Below are positions 1-7,849 of a stretch of 10,449 bases of DNA, in pieces. The stretch's first letter is position 1. Every line of letters starts with the position of its first letter. The DNA is taken from the NCBI GenBank assembly GCA_002393095.1, contig DGII01000148.1:1-10449 (forward strand). Reading direction: 5' to 3'. The notes below the pieces were generated by a model. It was given only the letters and a program-made list of their open reading frames with translations. It had not been told where the DNA came from and ran no database searches. The DNA comes from Lachnospiraceae bacterium UBA3826. Its GTDB lineage: Bacteria; Bacillota; Clostridia; Lachnospirales; Lachnospiraceae. A program made the position numbers and the translations under genes.

Positions 1-361
1 CATACATGGATGTATTAAGCCATGTTCCGCCCACACTTATACTCAGTCCGCATTCTCCGTCCGTACTTATCTCAAAATCATTGAACCTCGGCTTCCACAG
101 CCTCAAAAAGTCCACATAAGAGCCCTTGATCCATTTGATGGAATTAAGATACTCAAGTTCCTCCTCATTAAACCTCAGGTTACAGTACATACGGATCTGG
201 TCGCGTATCTCCTCTACCATCTCCGGCGTAAAGCGTACATCCTTATTCCTGCATTTAAAATCCCATGTGGTCTTATAATCGCTGAATTGATGATATATCG
301 CCTGCCCCATGGAGAACTTATAAGCATCCGTCTCTAAGAGCGAGTTGATTATCTGTTCCAT
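1..361 (-). CDS. pncB: Nicotinate phosphoribosyltransferase, N-terminal part (runs off the window)
   Basis: This enzyme converts nicotinate and phosphoribosyl pyrophosphate to nicotinate mononucleotide, the entry step of NAD salvage (Preiss-Handler pathway), in the cytoplasm. About 120 residues are visible from ATG at 361. The N-terminus carries LLETDAYKFSMGQAIYHQF, which matches the conserved family opening (L-x-T-D-x-Y-K-x-S-M). It is followed by segments typical of the family: RNKDVRF, an E-E-L-E-Y-L stretch, and F-L-R-L-W-K-P. The start is supported by an AGGAAGGA ribosome binding site at 368-375, 6 bases upstream. The C-terminal part, with the catalytic and PRPP-binding regions, lies outside the window. 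It follows the degenerate HD-GYP gene by 59 bases on the same strand with no visible terminator, so read-through is possible, but a metabolic role independent of the signalling genes is the simplest view. Confidence 0.9.
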   Translation of the reverse strand, partial: MEQIINSLLETDAYKFSMGQAIYHQFSDYKTTWDFKCRNKDVRFTPEMVEEIRDQIRMYCNLRFNEEELEYLNSIKWIKGSYVDFLRLWKPRFNDFEISTDGECGLSISVGGTWLNTSMY

Positions 362-420
362 ACTTAATCCTTCCTTTCGGACCTTTATTGTCTGTAATAC
401 ACGTTATATATCATATCCCA
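362..420 (-). other. Short AT-rich gap before pncB
   Basis: This 59-base gap lies between the stop of the HD-GYP-like gene (TAA at 423-421) and the ATG of pncB. It holds the pncB ribosome binding site AGGAAGGA (368-375). I see no hairpin followed by a T run, so there is no clear intrinsic terminator. Several TATA-like words are present (for example TATGATATATAAC on the minus strand), but none has a convincing -35 partner at 16-18 bases. A separate pncB promoter is possible but not supported. Confidence 0.5.
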
Positions 421-2778
421 TTAATGCACTCTGATATCCGTAAGCGCGCACTGATCTCCCGTAAGTGCCGCATATACCTTATCCTGATCCCCTTTTACCT
501 CCGTGACATTCTCTATGTGTATTCCGAGATTCTCCGTTACGGTGGTGATCCTTTTCCCCTTTCTCTCGAAGAGTATCTTACATTCCAAGCCTTCCTTATT
601 ACGTTCCTTCCATTCCTCCCAGCCGGGGAAATCAGCGGTCTTTTTCATGATAAAGCTGTTCCTCGCATAGTCCGTGGAGCCGTTGTCCTCACCGTTAAGC
701 TTGATCATTGCATATTCCTTATAATTATCTCCGTTCACCGTTCCGTCATCGGAATTAAAAAGTACTATATAAGGACAATGCCACACAAGACTCGCTCCCG
801 GAAGACTTACGGTGTGGAAATTGAACTGTCTTCTGTCTCTTATCTCGACACCCCTTGTAGCCATCTGGCGCGGTCGGTCTATCTGAATATTCTTAAGGTC
901 AGACTCCATGCGGTCGATATAGCTTATCTCATCGGCTATCCTTACTATATCCTTCTCGGTCAGCTTATCATCGGTCTCCTCCACCGATATGTCATAAAGC
1001 CTGCAATGCTCTCCCGTCAGTGCGATATAGACAGCCTTGGACTCACTCTGCAGGGCAACCGTGACCTCCTTGGAATTATCGGGGCTTCTCATGATTATCT
1101 TAAGGTGATCCTTATATCTTCCGGCCGTGATCACAAAGCTTGGAGATACGGTATTCTCCGTTGCAGGCAATTCCATCTCCCTGATATCTCTAGCGAATGT
1201 AGTCACACTGTTATTATCGAACCATATCTCACCATACTCATAGTAGCTGAATACCTCAATTGAATCTCTGTCGCCGTGCACATTTCTGTCGTAGGAATCA
1301 TAGAGGATAATGGACGGAGCACTGAATTCATCAGGCTTATTCTTATCTTCCGCGCAGTTGAAGCTGATATTGACTATGTTATCCTCAAGAACAACGCCCT
1401 TGGTTATGCTGTCCCTGTATTCTCCGCACAGAAGCTCCTTTTCTACTGTCTCTGCAACCTCATGAGTCTTCATTCCGCCGCCCAGATCAAGTATCTTCAC
1501 CATACATTTGGCGAATACCGGATCGAACTTACCGCCCGCTTCCTTGACAAAGGTCTCTCTTGCAAGGAATTCCGGGCTGGCATTCCTGTATCTTTTCTTG
1601 ACAGACATATTCACATACTCGTCGGCCACAGCGATGATTCTGGCAATCTCCGGTATATCATCACCCCGAAGCCCTTCGGGATAACCTGAGCCGTCATATC
1701 TCTCATGACTGTAGTATGCTCCCTGACTTAAGTACGGATACTCCGCTATATTGGACAGAATATCCGCTCCGATCTCAGGCAGACTGTGCATGATCTCAGG
1801 GTTACTCACCTCCGGGTCTGTCTTACTCCTTATCACTTCATCAGGTTTCGCTATCATTCCGACATCATGCAGGAGGGCGGAATAATACACCATATCACAG
1901 TCATCCTCGCTCTTACCGCACATCTTGGCGATCTGTCTGGCATAGCCGGCAACCTTGGCAGCAATGCCGTTTTCGAAGCTGTCTCTCTTCTCTACCGCGG
2001 TAACAAAAGCAAGCGATGTCTGACCGAAGAGTCTCTTCATACTCTTCTGTTCCTCATGAAGCTCTTCCATCTCAACCCTGTGGGCATGCTCGACCTCATC
2101 GTTGATATCAAGATAAGTGAATATATAGAGAGATACTGATACTAACACCATGGTCATATTAACAATGGATATACCGTATGTGAATATCTGAATTATCCCG
2201 CATGTGATCGGCAAAAAAATGTACAGAAGCATGGATATATATATGAGCCTGCTGAATAATCTTCTATATTGCCGGATGACCGTATACTGTATGACCGGTG
2301 CGATAACAGGAACGATATATGCTATTAAAAAACCCCTCCCTCTGTGGTAGGTATTGGAAGCATCAAAATAATAATACAGATTGGTCATGGCGGATATTAT
2401 CGCAAGTATCATACCGGCTATGGCCAAAAACTGCACTATCCTAAGTCTTATCGGCGGCGCAGTCAGTCCGCCCTCGCTTAAGAGCCGGTCAGTCAGATAT
2501 ATATTAAAGCCCATAACTATCGCAGATGTAAGAAAGAACACGAAGAAATTGCTGACCCTGACCATTATATATCCCTTATGACTGACATCACCTGCGTACA
2601 TATAAGCCAATCTGTCGAACCACAACAGGAAGAAGGCTATGACCTCCATTAATACAAGCGCCTTTTTCCTTCTTGGCGCAAGAAATCTCGTAAGACACAG
2701 CATACATGCCATTGCCCCGCATGCACCGCACAGAAGTGCCATTATGTCCATTTGATATGTTCTTATAAAATCAAACAT
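421..2778 (-). CDS. Seven-helix membrane protein with degenerate HD-GYP domain and duplicated C-terminal domain
   Basis: The 785-residue protein starts at ATG 2778, with ribosome binding site GGAGGAG at 2787-2793, 8 bases upstream. Residues 10-222 hold about seven hydrophobic helices (roughly 10-33, 39-60, 71-96, 112-137, 149-170, 174-200, 203-222). A charged, probably coiled linker follows (225-250). Residues 255-430 are recognisably HD-GYP: LLHDVG at 302-307, SHERYDGSGYPEG at 357-369, and AVADE with Asp386. Several key positions differ from active members: the Lys of HDxGK is Met308, the His of the MKxHP motif is Leu333, and the first His of the HH pair is Ser357. Cyclic-di-GMP hydrolysis is therefore doubtful, and the domain may only bind or regulate. 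Residues 485-785 contain two related beta-rich units. It is the last of four co-directional signalling genes, 23 bases after the receiver gene. The exact substrate or partner is unknown. Confidence 0.85.
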   Translation of the reverse strand: MFDFIRTYQMDIMALLCGACGAMACMLCLTRFLAPRRKKALVLMEVIAFFLLWFDRLAYMYAGDVSHKGYIMVRVSNFFVFFLTSAIVMGFNIYLTDRLLSEGGLTAPPIRLRIVQFLAIAGMILAIISAMTNLYYYFDASNTYHRGRGFLIAYIVPVIAPVIQYTVIRQYRRLFSRLIYISMLLYIFLPITCGIIQIFTYGISIVNMTMVLVSVSLYIFTYLDINDEVEHAHRVEMEELHEEQKSMKRLFGQTSLAFVTAVEKRDSFENGIAAKVAGYARQIAKMCGKSEDDCDMVYYSALLHDVGMIAKPDEVIRSKTDPEVSNPEIMHSLPEIGADILSNIAEYPYLSQGAYYSHERYDGSGYPEGLRGDDIPEIARIIAVADEYVNMSVKKRYRNASPEFLARETFVKEAGGKFDPVFAKCMVKILDLGGGMKTHEVAETVEKELLCGEYRDSITKGVVLEDNIVNISFNCAEDKNKPDEFSAPSIILYDSYDRNVHGDRDSIEVFSYYEYGEIWFDNNSVTTFARDIREMELPATENTVSPSFVITAGRYKDHLKIIMRSPDNSKEVTVALQSESKAVYIALTGEHCRLYDISVEETDDKLTEKDIVRIADEISYIDRMESDLKNIQIDRPRQMATRGVEIRDRRQFNFHTVSLPGASLVWHCPYIVLFNSDDGTVNGDNYKEYAMIKLNGEDNGSTDYARNSFIMKKTADFPGWEEWKERNKEGLECKILFERKGKRITTVTENLGIHIENVTEVKGDQDKVYAALTGDQCALTDIRVH
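427..786 (-). repeat. C-terminal repeat unit B of the HD-GYP-like protein (residues 665-784)
   Basis: This is the second copy. It opens with CPYIVLFNSDDGTVNGD and closes with VYAALTGDQCALTDIRV at the very C-terminus. The matches to unit A include P-x-I-(I/V)-L, the V-x-G-D turn, and VY-x-ALTG-x-x-C-x-L-x-DI-x-V. The two units are separated by a charged linker (about 600-660) rich in Asp, Glu and Arg. Confidence 0.6.
979..1326 (-). repeat. C-terminal repeat unit A of the HD-GYP-like protein (residues 485-600)
   Basis: This unit encodes a beta-rich segment opening with SAPSIILYDSYDRNVHGD and closing with VYIALTGEHCRLYDISV. Both ends match unit B, while the middle is diverged. The closing pattern resembles the last strands of concanavalin/LamG-like or carbohydrate-binding jelly-roll domains (glycine-leucine strand, then a strand ending I-x-V). 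That fold assignment is my inference. The similarity is visible at protein level, not as an exact DNA repeat, so the duplication is old. Confidence 0.6.
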
Positions 2779-2801
2779 CCGCCTTACTCCTCCGGATCGT
2801 A

Positions 2802-3560
2802 CTATTTATGGAGAATGAAGTATTCTTCAAGCTTTTCAAGCAATTCATCCTTCTGTATACTCTTAAGGAAGTACCCCTCAGGCTTTAGCTCTACAACTGC
2901 CATAACACTTTTCTTATCACTCTTACCGGTAAGGAACATCACGGGAATATCCTTGGTCTCATCATCACTCCTTAGCATCTCAAGAACCTGCGGCCCGCTC
3001 GTCACCGGCATCTCATAATCAAGCAATATCAGATCTACCCTGTTTTTTCCAAGCCATTTGATGGCCTGAAGCCCGGAATTAGCCATGGAAACCTTGTATT
3101 TATCCTTAAGCCACTCTCTGACCATTGTCAGATAATGCGTATCATCATCTACTATGAGGATGCTCTTCTTGAACTCTTCTTTTCCCTTTCTCTCATAATA
3201 ATCCGCTATATCCTTCTCAAAAGCCGCATTATCCACAGGCCGCGAATAGCTCTTATATATAAGACCCTCCGGGATACGGCGGCAGACTGCGTCCACATCC
3301 TGCTTCTGTCCAACAGGAATCATATGTATATTCTTCTCCACCATTTTATCCGAGAGAAAATGTATCACATCCTCGGATGGGAGTGCCCCGTCCTCCATAT
3401 ACAAGACCACAAGCGAGACATCGGCTATGGCCGAATTCACGGCATCGACCGCGCAGGGTACAAATTCGCAGTCAATTCCCGCATCGCGGATGTTTTTCAT
3501 TAATACTCGTACTATAAATGTCTCCTTAACACCTATAAGGAGCATTCGGTCCTTTTTCAC
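2802..3560 (-). CDS. Response regulator with pseudo-receiver plus receiver, no output domain
   Basis: This is a 252-residue cytoplasmic protein. I chose the GTG at 3560 because GGAGGG (3568-3573) lies 7 bases upstream. An in-frame TTG at 3575 would add 5 residues but has its Shine-Dalgarno only 3 bases away. Residues 131-250 form a standard receiver: Asp138-140 in ILIVDDD, phospho-acceptor Asp181 in LILLDYEMP, Thr211 in FLTGKS, and Lys233 in YFLKSI (the usual following Pro is Ser). Residues 5-115 look like a second, degenerate receiver: hydrophobic strands MLLIGV and VSLVVLYM are in the right places, but the acceptor position is Tyr54. There is no DNA-binding, GGDEF or other effector domain, so it probably acts as a phosphate carrier or through protein contacts. 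It lies 26 bases after the hybrid kinase, its likely phosphodonor. Confidence 0.85.
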   Translation of the reverse strand: MKKDRMLLIGVKETFIVRVLMKNIRDAGIDCEFVPCAVDAVNSAIADVSLVVLYMEDGALPSEDVIHFLSDKMVEKNIHMIPVGQKQDVDAVCRRIPEGLIYKSYSRPVDNAAFEKDIADYYERKGKEEFKKSILIVDDDTHYLTMVREWLKDKYKVSMANSGLQAIKWLGKNRVDLILLDYEMPVTSGPQVLEMLRSDDETKDIPVMFLTGKSDKKSVMAVVELKPEGYFLKSIQKDELLEKLEEYFILHK

Positions 3561-3567
3561 AGGTTCA

Positions 3568-3573
3568 CCCTCC
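3568..3573 (-). promoter_or_regulatory. Ribosome binding site deciding the receiver start
   Basis: GGAGGG on the minus strand sits 7 bases before the GTG at 3560. It overlaps the first codons of the alternative TTG reading at 3575, which favours the shorter GTG-initiated protein. Confidence 0.65.
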
Positions 3574-3586
3574 AATTACTCCAAAA

Positions 3587-6500
3587 TCAAATTCCAAGCA
3601 GCTCTTCCATCCCGTCCCAGTCAAGGCTTCGCAGCAGCTTCTCAAGTTCGCCGACCCTCTTGTCATCTTCGGGCGGCAATCTGTATTCCTTAAGTTGTTC
3701 AATTATCATCTCTACGGTATCATAATCCATCTGTGGGATTACATCCTTTAAGGCTTCATATGCATCCTTAAGCTCATCTTCCGGTATGGGCTCTTTATCC
3801 TTATCATCCGGTTGCGACTTAAGGCGGCTTAGCTTTTCTCCGTATTGTCTGTAATCAGCCAAAAGTCTGTCGGTATTGGCTGCTATATAATCAATATCAC
3901 CGCTGTTGCCGGCATTCTCAAGCTGCTCTGCAAGTCTTGAGAGCTCAACCGCACCGATTATCCTTGCCGAACTCTTCAGAGAATGCACCTTTATCGTATA
4001 AAGTCTTATATTATCACTCTCATAAGCCTCTTTAATAACCTTGGAGTTCTCTTCGATGGTATCATTGAACAGATTAAGCGAAAAGATATAATTGGAGATT
4101 CCACCCGAATTCTTAATTCCTTCATCAGTATTAAGTCCTTCCGTCTCCATGATCCACCGCATGTTCTCAGGGAATTCACTGAGCTCCTCCACCGCATCGG
4201 CTTTAGCAGGCTTCTCCATGATCTCTTCGGGAAGATGCCGCATTATGGCCTTCTCCAAGGCTTCACTGTCAACAGGCTTGGCAAGATATCCGTTGAAGCC
4301 CTTGGATATATAATACTCTTCACTGTTGGCGGCATTGGCCGTCAGCGCATAGACCGGAAGATCAGGATACAGCTTTCGTATCCTGCCAACGGTCTCCACG
4401 CCATCCATTCCCGGCATCATATGGTCTAACAGGACGACATTGAATTTAGTATCCCTTATCTTTTCCAGGCACTCCTCTCCGCTTGTAGCCGTTGTAACGA
4501 ACACCTTGGTCGCTCTGAGCAGACCCTTGATGACATTAAGATTCATGGGAGTATCATCAACAACGAGTATATCCGCATCCGGAGCTATGAACTGCGGAAC
4601 ATAAGGTCCCTTCGCCCTGCTCTCATCATGCTCCATGAATATACCTACGGGTGTGGGATCTTCTATCCTCTGTCTGACAGTCAGTATGAATTCAGAGCCT
4701 TCACCGTACACACTCTCACATGTGAGTTCGCCGCCAAGCAGCTCGGCAAATCTTCTGGATATATCAAGTCCAAGCCCCGTTCCCTGTATCCCGCTGTTCT
4801 TCTTCTCATCGAGCCTCTCATATGCCGCGAAGAGCTTATCCATATCCTCTTCCTTAACACCTATACCCGTATCCTTAACTGAGAATCTGAGCATACAGAT
4901 ATCGTCGGTTCTCTCCTCCATGGACACGCAGAAGGACAGTCCGCCCACATCCGTATACTTCACGGCATTGGTCAGCAGGTTAAGGACTATCTGTTTGATC
5001 TTGCCCGAATCTCCGTACAGTCGTCTGGGAAGTATCTCATCCACCGTAACATCGAATATCAATTCCTTCTCGGTACTGCGTGAGCGGATCATAGCCACTA
5101 TGGAACGAAGCATATCCTGTGTATCATATTCCTGTTCCACGAGGTTCATCTTACCGGATTCTATCTTGGATATATCCAGGACATCATTGATAAGACCAAG
5201 CAGTGTCTCCGACGCATTACGTACATCAAGCGCATAATTCATCATGGAGATAAAATATCCCTTAGGCACTCCCGTGGCATCTTCTCTTAACATAAGCTCA
5301 TTCATTCCCATTATGGTATTGATGGGTGTACGTATCTCATGAGACATATTGGCTAAGAATCTTGATTTGGCTGAATTGGCTCTCTCCGCTTCCTCTTTGG
5401 CTTTTCGTATCTCATCATACTGCCTTCTGATAATTGTGCCGTTCATTATACGCCATACTACAAATCCGGCAGCCGCAGCAGCGAGCATGAGTATAAGCAC
5501 TTGGAATGCCGCCAGCTCCGTTATCTGCGGACGTTTGACTATGCGGTATGTATCATCCAAAAGCTTATTGCCTTCATTATCTATCGCCTGAACATGAAGC
5601 GTGTAATTGCCGTACTTAAGTCTTGTATATTCAAGAGCCGACAGTTCATTCTTGGGAGCCTCTATTCCGTCATCCTCCTCACCCTCGATGAATACCCTTA
5701 CTAAAGGATTGGTAAGAGTATAATCAAGTACGGAGGCAGTTATCCTTATACGATTGCCTGATGACGGGATCGTATACACTCCGTCCTCATCCGGAATGAC
5801 CTTCTCATCACCGCAGTATATCGAGCTGATGGAGGACTTCACCTTAACCTTCTCCTCCATAAAGTGCTCGATATTCACCTTGCACACACCGCTTCTTCCG
5901 GGTATATACAGATATCCGTCTTCGCTTAAAGCACTGTAGGAATTGGATGTCGGTGTTGTGGTTACGCCGTTTGACAGTGTATACAGCCTGTAATCCTTGA
6001 CATTGTCGTTAAGCATCGCATCGGCATCAACCACATATATACCGTATGATGACAGTATCCACATCTCATTTTCCGAATTGATATACAGGTCATAATTATT
6101 ATTATACGGGAACGTTGTGACCTGACTTATCTTCCCGTCCTTCATATACTCTATGGAATTAGAGGTTATTATCCAGTATACTCCCCTCTCTTCATCCTTT
6201 TTTATCTTCATGATGACATCACTTGTAAGACCGTCATCTCTTCCGATCCTCTCTATCCGCTCATCATATATGACATATATGCCGTCTCCGTCAGAACCGG
6301 CATATACCTCACCATTATCTCCTCCCTCAACAGTAAGGAATACACTGTTCTTGATACCTTCCCCGATACCAACCGTCTTCCTCACGCTGCCATCCTCGAT
6401 CACAGCCAATCCGCCATTGGTTCCTGCCAGTACAGAACCATCCGGCTGCGGCATGACAGCCCTGACCGAATTGCTTGGCATTCCGTTATCTTCATTAAAG

Positions 6501-7849
6501 CTTATGATCTCACCCTTGTCCGTATAACATACAAGTCCGAGATCATTCGTGAAAGTCGATATCCACAGGTTGCCCCTGCTGTCGGAATTAATACAACGTA
6601 CTCTGGCATTGCCGATATATTCCGTCAGTTCATTCTCTATGATACTGTCATCAGGGCCGATCACCTGTATTCCGCTGTCTGTACCGATATAGAGGCTGTC
6701 ATTATATATGCAGGTTGCATTGACCACTTCCTCCGGCAATCCCACCTTCCCTGTCAGATCGACGAAGCTGTTGGTCACAAGCTTCATTACGCCCTGAGTA
6801 GAGGATGCCAGCCACAGATTACCCTGATAATCAGAGGTGGTCATCTCAATGGCACTGTTTATCGGAATGTCTGACAGCTCATGGAAGCTTTTATTATCAA
6901 TATATCCGACTGTGGTCGTAGAAGAAGCCCACACCCTTCCGCAGTCGTAGCTTAACCAATGTACCCCGTTTATTGGAGCTACATTGATCTTGGTCATGTA
7001 CTTTGCTTTATCGCCGAACCTGCCATAATATACAAGATTACTCTCCGTCCCGTAATATATCATTCCTGCGGCATTCGGATCGGCAAGGATGGTGGATATC
7101 TCTTCCATACCGAGTTCATCACTCGTATACAACTCGGTTACCTCATGATCGTCTATGGCGAATATAACACCGCCGGATGCATACCCGTATATTCTTCCCG
7201 TCGAATCCGCATCAAGCTTAATCACCCTTGAATCGTTGAGCACTTCATTATCTATAATATGTACGTTCATCTGCTGATCGATAAAGCATACTCCGGCTGT
7301 TGTACCGACGTAGATATCCCCGTCGCTATCCTCCGCAAATACCCTGATAGAAGAAGACGGCAGACCTTCCTTGTAGGTAATGTGTGTATATTCATCACCA
7401 TCAACTACCACAATTCCGTTATCATTGGTTGCAACCCATATTCTTCCGAGTCTGTCTTCAAAAAGCCCTCTTCCGCTTGTCAGTCCGCTCGATGCAGCCA
7501 GCCTCTCGAAAGAAGTACCGTCATATCGTATGATCCCGCTGTATCCGCCAATCCATATATGACCCTCGCTTGCGCACAGAATAAAATTGGCATCTGATGT
7601 GGGCAGTCCGTTAGACGCATCATATATCTCGGAGGTATATCCCACATTATCAAGCTGATTGCTGGCTGCATAGCCACCGCCATTCTGATATTCAGCCGAT
7701 GTAATATCATCCTCTGCATGAGTCTTAAGTCCGCACACATTACAGCACACGATAACCGTCATCATGAGGATAACCCATGCGTTCACCGCTCTCTTACTTA
7801 TTCTTTTATTACCGTATATGAACGGTCTAAGCTTATATATTCTGCGCAT
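3587..7849 (-). CDS. HTCS-like hybrid sensor histidine kinase: two propellers, Y_Y_Y, HisKA, HATPase, receiver, HPt
   Basis: This 1420-residue membrane sensor runs a multistep phosphorelay. A basic start (MRRIYKLRPF) is followed by a hydrophobic segment at 23-40, acting as signal peptide or anchor. Residues 71-660 carry fourteen Reg_prop-type repeats, enough for two seven-bladed propellers, probably outside the cell. A Y_Y_Y-like immunoglobulin domain covers about 690-773 and a membrane helix about 779-801. Inside follow HisKA (FLANMSHEIRTP, His837), HATPase_c (N box Asn957/Asn961, DTGIGV at 993-998, GTGLGL at 1023-1028), a receiver (Asp1098-1099, acceptor Asp1142, Thr1170, Lys1191) and HPt (VHSLKSSAR, His1289). 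All key residues are present, so it should be active. A charged helical tail of about 75 residues follows HPt. The ATG at 7849 overlaps the preceding HD-GYP gene by 17 bases and has only a weak ribosome binding site, suggesting translational coupling. The ligand is unknown. Confidence 0.92.
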   Translation of the reverse strand: MRRIYKLRPFIYGNKRISKRAVNAWVILMMTVIVCCNVCGLKTHAEDDITSAEYQNGGGYAASNQLDNVGYTSEIYDASNGLPTSDANFILCASEGHIWIGGYSGIIRYDGTSFERLAASSGLTSGRGLFEDRLGRIWVATNDNGIVVVDGDEYTHITYKEGLPSSSIRVFAEDSDGDIYVGTTAGVCFIDQQMNVHIIDNEVLNDSRVIKLDADSTGRIYGYASGGVIFAIDDHEVTELYTSDELGMEEISTILADPNAAGMIYYGTESNLVYYGRFGDKAKYMTKINVAPINGVHWLSYDCGRVWASSTTTVGYIDNKSFHELSDIPINSAIEMTTSDYQGNLWLASSTQGVMKLVTNSFVDLTGKVGLPEEVVNATCIYNDSLYIGTDSGIQVIGPDDSIIENELTEYIGNARVRCINSDSRGNLWISTFTNDLGLVCYTDKGEIISFNEDNGMPSNSVRAVMPQPDGSVLAGTNGGLAVIEDGSVRKTVGIGEGIKNSVFLTVEGGDNGEVYAGSDGDGIYVIYDERIERIGRDDGLTSDVIMKIKKDEERGVYWIITSNSIEYMKDGKISQVTTFPYNNNYDLYINSENEMWILSSYGIYVVDADAMLNDNVKDYRLYTLSNGVTTTPTSNSYSALSEDGYLYIPGRSGVCKVNIEHFMEEKVKVKSSISSIYCGDEKVIPDEDGVYTIPSSGNRIRITASVLDYTLTNPLVRVFIEGEEDDGIEAPKNELSALEYTRLKYGNYTLHVQAIDNEGNKLLDDTYRIVKRPQITELAAFQVLILMLAAAAAGFVVWRIMNGTIIRRQYDEIRKAKEEAERANSAKSRFLANMSHEIRTPINTIMGMNELMLREDATGVPKGYFISMMNYALDVRNASETLLGLINDVLDISKIESGKMNLVEQEYDTQDMLRSIVAMIRSRSTEKELIFDVTVDEILPRRLYGDSGKIKQIVLNLLTNAVKYTDVGGLSFCVSMEERTDDICMLRFSVKDTGIGVKEEDMDKLFAAYERLDEKKNSGIQGTGLGLDISRRFAELLGGELTCESVYGEGSEFILTVRQRIEDPTPVGIFMEHDESRAKGPYVPQFIAPDADILVVDDTPMNLNVIKGLLRATKVFVTTATSGEECLEKIRDTKFNVVLLDHMMPGMDGVETVGRIRKLYPDLPVYALTANAANSEEYYISKGFNGYLAKPVDSEALEKAIMRHLPEEIMEKPAKADAVEELSEFPENMRWIMETEGLNTDEGIKNSGGISNYIFSLNLFNDTIEENSKVIKEAYESDNIRLYTIKVHSLKSSARIIGAVELSRLAEQLENAGNSGDIDYIAANTDRLLADYRQYGEKLSRLKSQPDDKDKEPIPEDELKDAYEALKDVIPQMDYDTVEMIIEQLKEYRLPPEDDKRVGELEKLLRSLDWDGMEELLGI
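5870..7639 (-). repeat. Fourteen Reg_prop beta-propeller blades in the hybrid kinase
   Basis: Residues 71-660 hold a degenerate repeat of about 40 residues. The pattern is an N-G-L-P-x-x-x-(I/V) turn, a strand, then D-x-x-G-x-(I/L)-W-(I/V)-G, then G-(I/L)-x-x-(Y/I)-D. Clear copies include GHIWIGGYSGIIRYDG (96-111), GRIWVATNDNGIVVVDG (135-151), GDIYVGTTAGVCFID (177-191), GNLWLASSTQGVMKL and GNLWISTF. I count fourteen. This equals two seven-bladed propellers, the usual number in HTCS sensors. Confidence 0.75.

Noticed and set aside
362..420. Promoter or terminator in the gap before pncB
   Set aside because: TATA-like words occur by AT richness, but none has a matching -35 element, and there is no hairpin with a T run.
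388..1263. Long plus-strand open frame (about 290 codons) opposite the HD-GYP-like gene
   Set aside because: It is fully antisense to a coding region with recognisable domain structure and ribosome binding site. Its own translation matches nothing I recognise and is what a complementary frame of biased codons would give.
3561..3575. TTG start at 3575 for the receiver gene
   Set aside because: Its only Shine-Dalgarno is 3 bases away, while GTG at 3560 has GGAGGG at a normal 7-base distance.
4635..5237. Plus-strand open frame of 200 codons opposite the kinase catalytic domains
   Set aside because: Its translation is very rich in Ser, Leu and Pro, the usual sign of reading the complement of another gene, and it covers conserved HATPase motifs on the other strand.
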